Source: Acidobacteriaceae bacterium (GTDB lineage: Bacteria; Acidobacteriota; Terriglobia; Terriglobales; Acidobacteriaceae). From it: DNA of 42,568 nt. Below are positions 15,588-24,187 of the stretch, one piece after another (within the stretch, counting starts at the first letter, position 1; each line of letters opens with the position of its first letter). The stretch spans positions 1 to 42,568 of the forward strand of contig JANXPR010000126.1 of assembly GCA_025357215.1 (NCBI GenBank). The letters are read 5' to 3'. The notes beneath the pieces are model-generated. The model saw only the letters and a list, made by a program, of their open reading frames with translations. It was not told the DNA's origin and did no database searches. The position numbers and the translations under genes are program-made.

Positions 15588-17226
15588 TCTCTGGGCGTGG
15601 GGATGGGAGCCGTCTTGGTTGCTTTGTTCCGCCGACGATGACGACGACGGGAGTAGCTCGAGCGCCGGCGATGATGACGACGACGGCAGCAGCAGCAGCA
15701 GCAGTAGTAATAGCTCCGACAGCGGCAAAGACACCTCCGGTACAGACACCTCCGGTACAGACACCTCCGGTACAGGCACCTCCGGTACAGACACCTCCGG
15801 TACAGACACTTCCGTTACGGACACTTCCGGCAAGGACAGCCCGGCCGATGGCCTGAGCGGCGGCAATTTCACCGAAACCAGCGGCCCTGGTGGCGGCACT
15901 GGTCCCGGCCCGGGAGGGGGACCCGGCAGCGAGGGCGGCGTGTCATCGGACACCGCCAGCGCGCTTGACGCCGTCGCCTCCGGCCCCGCGGCTGGATTCT
16001 CTGGTGGCTTCGGCGGTGTGACGTCGGCGCAAGACGCTCTCTCGGGTCTCGATAGTCCCGTCGAGCAAGCCTTGGGCCTCGCGGCCGATCCATCAGCCAT
16101 GATGGCAAGCAATATGGCGGTCGGCCCCAATATCACGCTCGATAACCCAGGCGATCCAAGTATCACGCTCGATAACCCCAACGATCTCGAGACCGTGCAA
16201 AGCCCGTTTGACGCCACCGGGCTGCAGAACGCTCCGGTGGAGGGCCTGAATTCCCCATTCGGAGCCGGTCCGGGCATGGTCTCCGGCGTGCAATCGGCTG
16301 ACGCTCTCTCCTCGTTGGATAACCTCACCTCGATCGGCACCATGACGGCGCCCGGGAGCCTATCCACCGGGGCGCCCGCTACCTTGGCCGGCGGCGTGGT
16401 TGGAGGCATGACTCCTGGGAGCGCACTAGGAGGGCTCAACTCACCGTTCGGGGCGAGTCCTGACGCCGCCAACCCGACGCTGGCGGCGAACGCCGCTGGC
16501 TTCAACGCCGGCTTGGACCAAGGTTTGGCGCCAGATCCGGCGTGGACCAATCCTGCCAACATGAACAATGATCTTGGTCCCCTGGGTACCTTCCCGGCAA
16601 CAGGAGCGCTTGCGGATTCAGTTCCACTCCCTACCGACAGACCCGCCACCGCGCCTCTCGCCGGTGGCGGCAATCCGGGTCCTGGATTAGACCCAAGCCC
16701 CGGTCCTGGGGCCGTCAAGGTAAGCGATGGCAGCTTTAACAGCCTCGACGCGCAGGCCGGGCCGCCCGCCTCTCCTGGGCCTTCCCAGGTCACTGGCGGG
16801 CCTAATCCCGACGCCAGCCCGAGTCCTATTTCGGACACAACGGCCCCAAGCCCTGACCCGGGAACCAGCGTCCCCCAAGGGGTCGCGGATGCGCTGGCGG
16901 GAGCAGACAGCACCGGGAGCTCCACCGCGCCCGGATTCCCGCTGGCCTCCCAGATCGTCGCCCCGATTCCTTCCGGGCCACCGAACCCGCCTCCGACTGC
17001 CCCTGACGGCGGCAACTTTAACGTCGAGAACGGAATCTATGGCGCCCCTACGTTCGCCGGCGACGTAAGCGGGCCGCAGATCGGTGGCGGCGGGTCGCAG
17101 GCCACCCCAACCTCACCGGATGGGTCAATAACGGTCGGTAACACAGACGTAGTGCAGACGGCCGGCGACGGCGGCAACTACAATTCCGAATCCGGGATAT
17201 ATGATGCTCTGAACAGCGCTTCTTGA
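15580..17226 (+). CDS. Large low-complexity virion protein
   Basis: 548 residues, almost entirely Gly, Ser, Asp, Thr, Pro and Ala. After a Trp-rich N-terminus (MRDLWAWGWEPSWLL) come acidic runs (DDDDDG), a poly-Ser tract, seven 15-base repeats encoding DTSGT-like units, then a long Gly/Pro-rich tail with weak internal repetition (GGNFNVENGIYGAP, and later GGNYNSESGIYDAL). It is probably disordered in solution. Its place before the other Ala/Gly-rich virion genes suggests an internal virion or ejection protein, but this is inference only. Confidence 0.7.
   Translation: MRDLWAWGWEPSWLLCSADDDDDGSSSSAGDDDDDGSSSSSSSNSSDSGKDTSGTDTSGTDTSGTGTSGTDTSGTDTSVTDTSGKDSPADGLSGGNFTETSGPGGGTGPGPGGGPGSEGGVSSDTASALDAVASGPAAGFSGGFGGVTSAQDALSGLDSPVEQALGLAADPSAMMASNMAVGPNITLDNPGDPSITLDNPNDLETVQSPFDATGLQNAPVEGLNSPFGAGPGMVSGVQSADALSSLDNLTSIGTMTAPGSLSTGAPATLAGGVVGGMTPGSALGGLNSPFGASPDAANPTLAANAAGFNAGLDQGLAPDPAWTNPANMNNDLGPLGTFPATGALADSVPLPTDRPATAPLAGGGNPGPGLDPSPGPGAVKVSDGSFNSLDAQAGPPASPGPSQVTGGPNPDASPSPISDTTAPSPDPGTSVPQGVADALAGADSTGSSTAPGFPLASQIVAPIPSGPPNPPPTAPDGGNFNVENGIYGAPTFAGDVSGPQIGGGGSQATPTSPDGSITVGNTDVVQTAGDGGNYNSESGIYDALNSAS
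15730..15834 (+). repeat. Seven tandem 15-base repeats
   Basis: Unit GACACCTCCGGTACA. Copies 1-3 and 5 are exact, copy 4 differs at one base, and copies 6-7 have diverged at several. In frame it encodes DTSGT. The array lies in the low-complexity gene and could expand or contract by slippage without breaking the frame. Confidence 0.95.
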
Positions 17227-17245
17227 GCGCGCACAGGAGGGGCAC

Positions 17246-18442
17246 GTGGGCTTCGACGTTGCAGCAATCGGCTTGGGGCAGCTATTCGGCTTTGGTGACG
17301 TAGCCGCGGTGGGTGGCGAGGTGTCGGCCTACCTTGGATTCGGCGCGGCCGATGCGGCGGCCGCTGGAGCCACCGACGTTGGCCTTGGCGTAGGCGCTGA
17401 TGCGGTGGCCGGGACTGACGCAGCTTTGGGGGTCGGTGCAGTGGCGGCCGATGTGGGGGCTGGCCTGGGCGCTGCGGATGCCTTTTCTGGGGCTGGTGTG
17501 GTTTCGGGAGCCCTCGAATCGGCCGGCGGCGGCTTCGCGACCGACACAGCCGCCGCCACCGCGGCAGGGACCGGCGAAGTGGGAGCCAGCGCCAGCCTGC
17601 CGGGCGCCGGCACGATCGACGCCGCGAGCGCGCTTGCTGGCTCTCAGAACATCGACGCCACCCTCGGGGTCGAATCGGCGGTCCCTACCGCCGACAGCGG
17701 CGTCACCACGGCCGCCGCGGCGCAGGCTGCAAACCCGGGAATCGGCGGGGCATCCCCGATGGGGCCGGGAATGGGCGGGGCGACGGCGATCGGGGAGCAG
17801 GTGCCGGCTGCGGCCGCGACCGAAGCTGCCGCGCCGGCAGGCGATATGCTTTCCGGGATTGGCGACAAGGCGGGCTCGCTTCTCGGCAACAAAGCCGTGC
17901 AGATGGGGTTGCCGCTCGGCGTGCTGGGTTATGATCTCTTGAAGGGGCCGCCGCCGCTGCCGTCCAATGCGATCTCAGCCATTAATGGCGCGCAGCAAGG
18001 CGGGCAGAATATCCCGCTGTTCAACCAGACCGCCGCCACCGATCTCAACCTTGCCAACAATTTCCAGATCAGCCCGGCGCAGGCGGCTTCCATCAACACA
18101 TGGAAGCAGAATCAGTACAATGCGCTTTATCAGCAAATCGCCAACCAGGGGAACGCCAACCCAGAATCGACGTCTGAGTGGGTACAGGGCAAAAACCAGA
18201 TCGACCAACAGGCGCTCTCCCAACAGACCCAGATGGTCAGCCAGCTGATAACTACCGCGTTCCAGGCGGCCGGCGCCGCGAATTCCGCCACCTCGCAAAT
18301 GGACAATACGCTGATGCAGGCAGCGCAGCTGCAAATCCAGCAAGATAATGCGTTCCAGCAATCGGTGTCGTCGGCCCTGCAATCGTTTGGGCTGATCGCT
18401 GCCCTTAGTGGCAAGTTCGGGAATTCTGGAGCAACAGCATGA
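17246..18442 (+). CDS. Ala/Gly-rich internal virion protein candidate
   Basis: 398 residues from GTG 17246, with AGGAGGGG upstream. The N-terminal 200 residues are Ala/Gly-rich with hydrophobic stretches. The C-terminal half is Gln/Asn-rich and helical (NNFQISPAQAASINTWKQNQ, QQALSQQTQMVSQLITTAFQ). This pattern, next to two further large helical proteins, is that of podovirus ejection proteins. No family named. It is coupled to the next gene by ATGA. Confidence 0.7.
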   Translation: MGFDVAAIGLGQLFGFGDVAAVGGEVSAYLGFGAADAAAAGATDVGLGVGADAVAGTDAALGVGAVAADVGAGLGAADAFSGAGVVSGALESAGGGFATDTAAATAAGTGEVGASASLPGAGTIDAASALAGSQNIDATLGVESAVPTADSGVTTAAAAQAANPGIGGASPMGPGMGGATAIGEQVPAAAATEAAAPAGDMLSGIGDKAGSLLGNKAVQMGLPLGVLGYDLLKGPPPLPSNAISAINGAQQGGQNIPLFNQTAATDLNLANNFQISPAQAASINTWKQNQYNALYQQIANQGNANPESTSEWVQGKNQIDQQALSQQTQMVSQLITTAFQAAGAANSATSQMDNTLMQAAQLQIQQDNAFQQSVSSALQSFGLIAALSGKFGNSGATA

Positions 18443-19920
18443 TCGGGGATGATCAGACGTTCGATGAGCGGGCCGGCGGCATGTTCGATCAACCGTTTGC
18501 AGAGCGGGCCGGCGGCATGTTCGATCCGGGCGCGGCTGATCCGCAAGACCAAGGCGGCGGAGCTCCGTCATGGCTGGCCGATGCTTCCGCGGTGCCGCCC
18601 GGTGCGGCCGCGGCGCTTAACGGCGCCCAAGGCGGGGGCGTGTCGGCTGATCCGCGCCTCGATAAATTGCAGGGGGAGTTTGACCAGCTACGGACTGATC
18701 GCCGCGCCGCGCTCGATCCTCTGTACAAGCAGGCTCACGACCAGATCGAGCAGCCTAGTCCTCAGATTCCACAGATGGAGAAATCCCCCAAGGCCCCAAC
18801 CCAACAGATCGGCCAAGGCGCGATGGAATTCCTGCAGGTCGCTACCGTTTTCGGGGCGCTTGCTGGATTACTGGCGCGGCGCGGCACCACTACCTCGCTC
18901 AATGCTTTTGGTGCCGCCATCAAGGGGTTCACCGAAGGAAACCTGGAGGTTTACAAATCAAAATACGAGGAGTGGAAAGCCGCCACCACGGAGGTTCTAA
19001 ACAACAATCAGCAAAAGCTGGATCAGTATAATATGATCTGGAAAGACAAAAAAATGAACCTCGACCAGAAGATGGAGGAGATCAAGCTGGTCGCATCTCA
19101 GTACGGCGATGAGATCACTTATAATCTCACGGCTCAAGCTAACTACACCGCCGCGGTTCAAGCGATCGAGAAGCAGCGGGAGTTTCAGTGGAAGATGCAA
19201 CAAAGCACGGACAAAACGGTACGCGACCAAACAGCTTTGATGAGCAAGCTTCAGGACAAGCAAGACAAGAAGGATGAAATCAAAACGGTTGGCGACGGCA
19301 TTATTTCAGGGCTGCAAGACCCGAAAACTACCGGGCTTTACAGCAACCAACTTCCGCTCCGCGCGTATTTGACAAAACAGGGCTTCAACCAAGCCCAGGC
19401 GGAGCTCCAGTGGAGGGCCGCCGAAAAGCAAGTCACGTCGCAGAATGGACCCCAACAAGGTCGGTTCTTTGGTCTCGCCAAGGGCGTTGACAGCAACATC
19501 GATCGCGTGTTGGAGCTTTCAAAGCAGATGGACCTATCCGGGATGGGTCCGTGGAACACCGCGAAGCTGGAATATCTCATAAAGACCCGTGGAAACACTC
19601 CAGAGGGAAGGCTGGCGACCCGCTACATAACGGCGGTGGCGGACCTCAAAGAGCCTCTTGCCCAGCTTTCAAACGGGGCATACGCCCCGACTGAATCATC
19701 GTGGGTGCAGGCAAACAAGCAGGTGAACAGCGATTACGGCGTGAAGCAGCTGGCTGATTCATTGGATGAGGTTAAGCGATCGATTAAATTCCGGGTGAAC
19801 GCCATCAAGTCGATCGGCGGGTTACCGCCAGGATCGGAAAACCGCTACGCTTCTCCGGCCACTACGGAGGAGCCGCCGAATAAACCAGCGGCGCAGCAAG
19901 ACCCATTGGGAATCAGGTGA
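18439..19920 (+). CDS. Helical internal virion protein candidate
   Basis: 493 residues, start ATG 18439 overlapping the previous stop (ATGA). The N-terminus holds a 36-base direct duplication encoding two copies of ERAGGMFD with short linkers. Residues about 70-330 are long helices rich in Gln, Lys and Asp (YNMIWKDKKMNLDQKMEEIK). The combination of length, helix content and position suggests an ejected internal protein. No enzymatic motif seen. Confidence 0.7.
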   Translation: MIGDDQTFDERAGGMFDQPFAERAGGMFDPGAADPQDQGGGAPSWLADASAVPPGAAAALNGAQGGGVSADPRLDKLQGEFDQLRTDRRAALDPLYKQAHDQIEQPSPQIPQMEKSPKAPTQQIGQGAMEFLQVATVFGALAGLLARRGTTTSLNAFGAAIKGFTEGNLEVYKSKYEEWKAATTEVLNNNQQKLDQYNMIWKDKKMNLDQKMEEIKLVASQYGDEITYNLTAQANYTAAVQAIEKQREFQWKMQQSTDKTVRDQTALMSKLQDKQDKKDEIKTVGDGIISGLQDPKTTGLYSNQLPLRAYLTKQGFNQAQAELQWRAAEKQVTSQNGPQQGRFFGLAKGVDSNIDRVLELSKQMDLSGMGPWNTAKLEYLIKTRGNTPEGRLATRYITAVADLKEPLAQLSNGAYAPTESSWVQANKQVNSDYGVKQLADSLDEVKRSIKFRVNAIKSIGGLPPGSENRYASPATTEEPPNKPAAQQDPLGIR

Positions 19921-21668
19921 TGGACGATCAGCAACCCGCCGCCCCCAAGCTGTCGATGCAGGATATCCGCTCGAAATTTCCGCAGTACGGAGACATGTCA
20001 GACGACAAGCTGGCGGACTCCCTGCACGAGAAATTCTACAAGGACATGCCGCGCGATCAGTTCAACGCCTCGATCGGCTTTACTCCGGAGCCGTTTGATC
20101 TCGAGAAGATGGCAGCGCAGAATCGCTCTGACGTGATGGGCAACGTCAAGGCGATAGGCCGCGGCGTCGAGCTCGGGGTGGAGGGGCTGGCGGGCCTGCC
20201 GGGCGACGTCGAGCGCTTGGTTGGGTCGGGCGTAAAATGGGCAGGCCACAAGCTCGGGCTCAAGGATCCGCCGGAGGGCTCCGATCGATACGCCATGCCA
20301 AGCTCGGAGGATATCGGAAAGCAGCGCGAGAAGGTCACCGGAAAATTCGATGAGCCCAGCACCACCTCGCAAAAGTACCTGCAATCGGTCGGTGAATTTC
20401 TGCCTTACATTGCGCAGCCGGAAGCAGCGGCGCTCAAGAAAGGCGGCCAGAGCGTCATCCGGAACGGCGTCAAGACCACCACCAACCAGATCGCGGCGAC
20501 CAGCGCTGACAAGCTGGGCACCCGCGTTGCTGGCGCGGTGGCGGGCGGCGTTGGCTCGGAAGCTGCCGGCGAAGCAGCGGAGGATACCGGCTATGAGGGG
20601 TTGGCTCGCGTGGCGGGTGGCGCGGTCGGCGGAGGCTTAGCCGGCAAGATCGAGAAGATGATCGCGGACGGCAGCACCAAAAGCATGCTCAAGGCCGGCG
20701 ATGAAATCAAGGCAGCGTCCAAGCAGGGTTACGACGTGCTGCAGAATAACCCGACCACGATTAACCCGGCGCTAGTCAACAACCTTCATACGGTGGTGGA
20801 CGCGGCATTTAATCAGCGGTGGTTTTCGGAAGTCACCGCGCCAGCCACCTATCGGACCATGAAGGATTTTGAGCGCGCCAACCGGCGATGGACGATTGGC
20901 GACGTCATGGGGCAGTACGAACGTCTTGGAAGGATTGTCCCGGGAGGTTCGATTTCGGCGCAGGACGCGGAGGCGGCGCGGCTCCTGCGAGGTGAGATTC
21001 TGGATTGGCTCGATACCAACGTGCAAGGCGTCAAGCCGCAGATCAAGGAAGCGCTCGGTAATTGGTCGATGCACAAGAAGATCGAGGAAATGGAAAAGGT
21101 GATCGAGGTAGGTCGAGATCGAGCGGCCGTTTCCGGCACCGGCGCCAACGTGCAGAACACGCTCCGCCAGGAGCTCAGAAAGATTCTCAATAACGACAAG
21201 CGGCTTCGCGGCTACCCACCGGAGGTGATCGCCCAGATGGAGCAGGCCGTTACCGGATCGTTCATGCAAAATATCGCCCGCTTTGGCGGAAGGTTCGCGC
21301 CGACCGGGCTGCACTCCAGCGCCTTCACGCTGGCGCTGGCGCTGCACTCTGCCCCGATGGCGGTGGCTGGCGCCGCCACCGGCTACGCGAGCAAGAAACT
21401 CGGAGATTTCCTGACGCACCGCCAGATCGAGGATATTATCGTCTCGCTCGAGCAGCACGCTCCATCGAACGCCGGCGCGACCGCGCGCCGCCAAAACGTC
21501 ATGAGCCGGGTAAGCGGCCTGCCGGCGCAGGGTGCTGCCCGCGGCGCGGTCGCGGCGGAGCAGCAACAGAACACGACCAACCCACCGGGCGGCCCGCTTC
21601 GCGTCACGGTCAACCCGCGCTATGATCCCCAGGCCCGAGACTCGGCCCTGGAGAACGCCAGCCCATGA
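19920..21668 (+). CDS. Internal virion / DNA ejection protein candidate
   Basis: About 582 residues from ATG 19920 (TGATG overlap). The N-terminal domain (MQDIRSKFPQYGDMSDDKLA, then HEKFYKDMPRDQFNASIGF) matches a short domain seen at the start of many podovirus internal virion proteins. A Gly/Ala segment (VAGAVAGGVGSEAAGEAAED) near residues 200-245 could insert in a membrane during ejection, and a helical body follows. Role inferred from this architecture and neighbours. Confidence 0.75.
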   Translation: MDDQQPAAPKLSMQDIRSKFPQYGDMSDDKLADSLHEKFYKDMPRDQFNASIGFTPEPFDLEKMAAQNRSDVMGNVKAIGRGVELGVEGLAGLPGDVERLVGSGVKWAGHKLGLKDPPEGSDRYAMPSSEDIGKQREKVTGKFDEPSTTSQKYLQSVGEFLPYIAQPEAAALKKGGQSVIRNGVKTTTNQIAATSADKLGTRVAGAVAGGVGSEAAGEAAEDTGYEGLARVAGGAVGGGLAGKIEKMIADGSTKSMLKAGDEIKAASKQGYDVLQNNPTTINPALVNNLHTVVDAAFNQRWFSEVTAPATYRTMKDFERANRRWTIGDVMGQYERLGRIVPGGSISAQDAEAARLLRGEILDWLDTNVQGVKPQIKEALGNWSMHKKIEEMEKVIEVGRDRAAVSGTGANVQNTLRQELRKILNNDKRLRGYPPEVIAQMEQAVTGSFMQNIARFGGRFAPTGLHSSAFTLALALHSAPMAVAGAATGYASKKLGDFLTHRQIEDIIVSLEQHAPSNAGATARRQNVMSRVSGLPAQGAARGAVAAEQQQNTTNPPGGPLRVTVNPRYDPQARDSALENASP

Positions 21669-21937
21669 ACGCTTCGCCGCCGTTTGACTTTGACGCTGAC
21701 GCAATAGCTGACGCAATAGAGGTGGCGGCGCCGATCGTGGTTCCTAAGCCGGCCAAGGCACCGAAAGAGCCCAAGGATCTGTCAGAGGTGCTGGAGCTCG
21801 CGATCCGAAAGGTGCTTCGCGACAAGGACACCAAGCCGGCCGATCGGGTGAAGGCTATCGAGGCAGGCACCAAGCTCCTGTCAATCAAGCACAAGATCGA
21901 AGGTGGAGGGAACGATGGAAACTTCTTCGGCAAGTAG
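21665..21937 (+). CDS. Small hypothetical protein, possible terminase-small-like
   Basis: 90 residues, coupled by ATGA. After a Pro/Lys linker the C-terminal half is a helical unit (SEVLELAIRKVLRDKDTKPA, VKAIEAGTKLLSIKHKIEGG) ending FFGK. Similar small helical proteins occur near virion genes of related phages; a DNA-binding or small-terminase role is possible but unsupported. Confidence 0.65.
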   Translation: MNASPPFDFDADAIADAIEVAAPIVVPKPAKAPKEPKDLSEVLELAIRKVLRDKDTKPADRVKAIEAGTKLLSIKHKIEGGGNDGNFFGK

Positions 21938-22367
21938 GGAGCTCCCGGAGGGCGTGACGCAGGGCGATCTTTACGACGGCCCTGTGGTGGTTCCGCTCAA
22001 GCCGGCCGCGCCAGCACCGCCGGCGGCAGCGTCATTGGTGACCCCGATCCCGGAGGTTGATTTGACGCCGGGGTCAATCGAATGGCGATCCGGGCCAAGG
22101 CCACCCGGGTATCATCCCGCCGGTGAGGTGACACCTGTTGCTGATCTCAAAAAAAGCTATCCTGCGGTCTTGACGGCGGCGCTGGACGTGCTGAACGCCC
22201 GCCTCCTGGGACTGATCGCGGTAGTGGCGGCTTGCGCGATCTGGGGGTTTGCGGTCTACGATCCCACAACCCAGCGAATCGCGGCCGCGAGTCTTTTCAG
22301 TCTGACGGCGCTGTTGCCGCTGATCGTGCTTTACTGGAAAGCCGGCGTGACCGGCGGAGGGGGTTGA
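21915..22367 (+). CDS. Membrane protein with two helices, possible holin
   Basis: 150 residues from ATG 21915, GGAGGG upstream. Long polar N-terminus, then two hydrophobic segments at about 97-115 (RLLGLIAVVAACAIWGFAV) and 123-141 (IAAASLFSLTALLPLIVLYW), short Gly-rich end. Two-helix topology with late position could be a holin; the alternative is a virion-associated membrane protein. Confidence 0.65.
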   Translation: METSSASRELPEGVTQGDLYDGPVVVPLKPAAPAPPAAASLVTPIPEVDLTPGSIEWRSGPRPPGYHPAGEVTPVADLKKSYPAVLTAALDVLNARLLGLIAVVAACAIWGFAVYDPTTQRIAAASLFSLTALLPLIVLYWKAGVTGGGG

Positions 22368-22368
22368 T

Positions 22369-22809
22369 ATGAAAATCAGGGAATCTTTCACGTTCGTTTT
22401 TGGGTTGCTGTTCGGCGCGGCTCTTTTGACGGCCCTCGGCTCGCTCGAGGTGCGCCACGCCAAGGGGCAATCCACTTTCGCCGGCCCGAACGTGTACGCC
22501 TACACCGCCGTCACCACGGCCCAGGTCATCATCGGCGCCAACCCGACGCGGCACGCGCTGCAAATCTGCAATCCGGGAGCGGCCAACATTCTGTGGATCG
22601 CGCCGCAGAACGTCCCGATCGGCGGCAACACCGGAGCTCTTACCGCTCTAATCGTACCGTCCGCGAACGGCGCCGGCACCGTGGGCGTGCCTGTGACCGC
22701 CGCCGGCACTGTGCCGTGCTTCGCGCCGCCGGTGAACGCGCCATCCATCGGTGCATCGTGGTCGGGATTTTCGACCACCACGCCGGTTACAGTATACGAG
22801 TGGCCGTAA
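22369..22809 (+). CDS. Secreted or anchored structural-like protein
   Basis: 146 residues. The N-terminus (FTFVFGLLFGAALLTALGS after a Lys/Arg start) looks like a signal peptide or anchor. The rest is a beta-rich, Gly/Ala/Thr domain (YAYTAVTTAQVIIGANPTRH) resembling the small appendage proteins encoded next to it. The ATG is one base after the previous stop. Function unknown. Confidence 0.65.
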   Translation: MKIRESFTFVFGLLFGAALLTALGSLEVRHAKGQSTFAGPNVYAYTAVTTAQVIIGANPTRHALQICNPGAANILWIAPQNVPIGGNTGALTALIVPSANGAGTVGVPVTAAGTVPCFAPPVNAPSIGASWSGFSTTTPVTVYEWP

Positions 22810-22819
22810 GGATCGAGCC

Positions 22820-23260
22820 ATGTCCAACCGTCTAGGGACGCCTCAATCGGCGCTGCGTGCGACCGCGATTGTTGCCGCGGTCACTAACCCGACCGCCCTC
22901 GGCGCCACACTGACGCTGCCGTTCGGCACCGCTCAATGGCAGGCGGTTTTGTCGCTGGCGTTTATCTGGGTGGCGAGCGCCACGGTCGGGAGCCGCTTGA
23001 TCAGCGTGCTGATCAAGGACGCCAACAATAATATCATTTGGCAATCGCAAGTCGCCACCGCGCTGGTCGCCTCCACCACGTTGAATGGATTTCTGGGTGG
23101 AGCCGTTCCTAACACCAACTCGGCCGGCCCTCCCATTACGTATTACGCGCCGCTGCCGTTCGATCTGCCTATTCCGCCAGCCGCGGTCATTGAGGTGATC
23201 GACACGGCATCGATCAGCGTTGCGGACACGTGCTCGATCGCGGCTATCATTTCGGGGTGA
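22820..23260 (+). CDS. Small beta-rich hypothetical protein
   Basis: 146 residues, ATG 22820 behind AAGGATCG. Mostly alternating hydrophobic strands (LTLPFGTAQWQAVLSLAFIW) with few charges. One of a run of four compact genes probably building tail appendages. No family recognised. Confidence 0.65.
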   Translation: MSNRLGTPQSALRATAIVAAVTNPTALGATLTLPFGTAQWQAVLSLAFIWVASATVGSRLISVLIKDANNNIIWQSQVATALVASTTLNGFLGGAVPNTNSAGPPITYYAPLPFDLPIPPAAVIEVIDTASISVADTCSIAAIISG

Positions 23261-23263
23261 GAA

Positions 23264-23572
23264 ATGGGCACCTACCCGTCGCCGGCATCGATCAAGACGC
23301 CCAACGTCGGCAATGCCGCCAGCGTCCAGATCGCGCCACCTAATCTCGGACGTGTCGCGCTGTACGTGTTCAATCTCAGCGTCAATGTGATCTGGCTATC
23401 GCCAACTGTCAGCACCGATCAGACGCCGCTTGCGGCTCTCGCGAATGGCGTAGGCTCGATCCCGATTCAGCCGGGTGCTGGATTGGTGTTCCAGAATTGG
23501 AACGGCGCCATGAACGCCATCGCTCAGGCCGGAGCAACCAACGCCGTGAGCGTGTGGGAATACTATCCGTGA
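23264..23572 (+). CDS. Small beta-rich hypothetical protein
   Basis: 102 residues from ATG 23264 (MGTYPSPASIKTPNVGNAAS). The strand pattern around RVALYVFNLSVNVIWLSPTV and the ending VSVWEYYP resemble the C-terminal domain of the 22369-22809 protein (ending VTVYEWP), so the two may share a fold. Coupled to the next gene by GTGA. Confidence 0.65.
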   Translation: MGTYPSPASIKTPNVGNAASVQIAPPNLGRVALYVFNLSVNVIWLSPTVSTDQTPLAALANGVGSIPIQPGAGLVFQNWNGAMNAIAQAGATNAVSVWEYYP

Positions 23573-24177
23573 CCGCCCCGATTGGCCCAACCCAGCTAGT
23601 GACCCCGTTTCCCGGATTGGCATTTCAGGGATTGATGCATCCCGGCTACGTTGCCGGTAGATATTACTTAGGCACACTGATGGGAGGTGGTGCTGGTGGC
23701 GTTGCCTTCGTCGCGAACCTGACCTATTTTTCTCCATTCGCAGTATTTCAGAACAGGAATTTTTCTGCACTTGCCATTGACGTGACGGTGTCGGGAACAG
23801 CCAACAATGCTCAATATGCTGTTTACAGTAATGTCGGCGGCGTCCCGGCAAATCTGGTAGTCGATGCTGGACTCGCGACCGGAGCAAACCCGCTGCAAAG
23901 CACTGGCATGAAGCCAAGCGCTGCCGCGTGCGCCCTATCGGCTGGGTTTTATTGGATGGCTGTTGTCCTGGATGGAACCGCAACGATCAGCGCTCTTTCC
24001 GCTAATCAGGTTGGTTTGATTTCGCTAATGGGTTCATCTGTTGATCTGGTTGCTCCCGACAGTGCCATAACCGGCACTTTGGCTTTTGGAGCCTTCCCGG
24101 CGGTTGCCTTTTCTGGCGCAATGGGGGCGCTAACCTATGTAACCACCGCGAATCCCGCCGTGAGTCTGCGCGCATGA
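23569..24177 (+). CDS. Tail appendage protein candidate
   Basis: 202 residues from GTG 23569, which overlaps the preceding stop (GTGA). Beta-rich with small residues (GLMHPGYVAGRYYLGTLMGG near the start). Base composition is visibly less GC-rich than the head genes, as often seen in host-recognition genes. Function inferred from place only. Confidence 0.65.
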   Translation: MTAPIGPTQLVTPFPGLAFQGLMHPGYVAGRYYLGTLMGGGAGGVAFVANLTYFSPFAVFQNRNFSALAIDVTVSGTANNAQYAVYSNVGGVPANLVVDAGLATGANPLQSTGMKPSAAACALSAGFYWMAVVLDGTATISALSANQVGLISLMGSSVDLVAPDSAITGTLAFGAFPAVAFSGAMGALTYVTTANPAVSLRA

Positions 24178-24187
24178 GCTTCGCCAC

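Noticed and set aside
15730-15834. CRISPR array
   Set aside because: Repeats are contiguous 15-base units inside a coding frame with no spacers.
15576-17015. 479-codon antisense frame, Pro/Gly-rich
   Set aside because: Mirror of the low-complexity plus-strand gene; repeat composition removes stops on both strands. The plus frame is coupled to its neighbours.
20772-21716. 314-codon minus-strand frame
   Set aside because: Arg-rich shadow of the ejection-protein gene on the plus strand.
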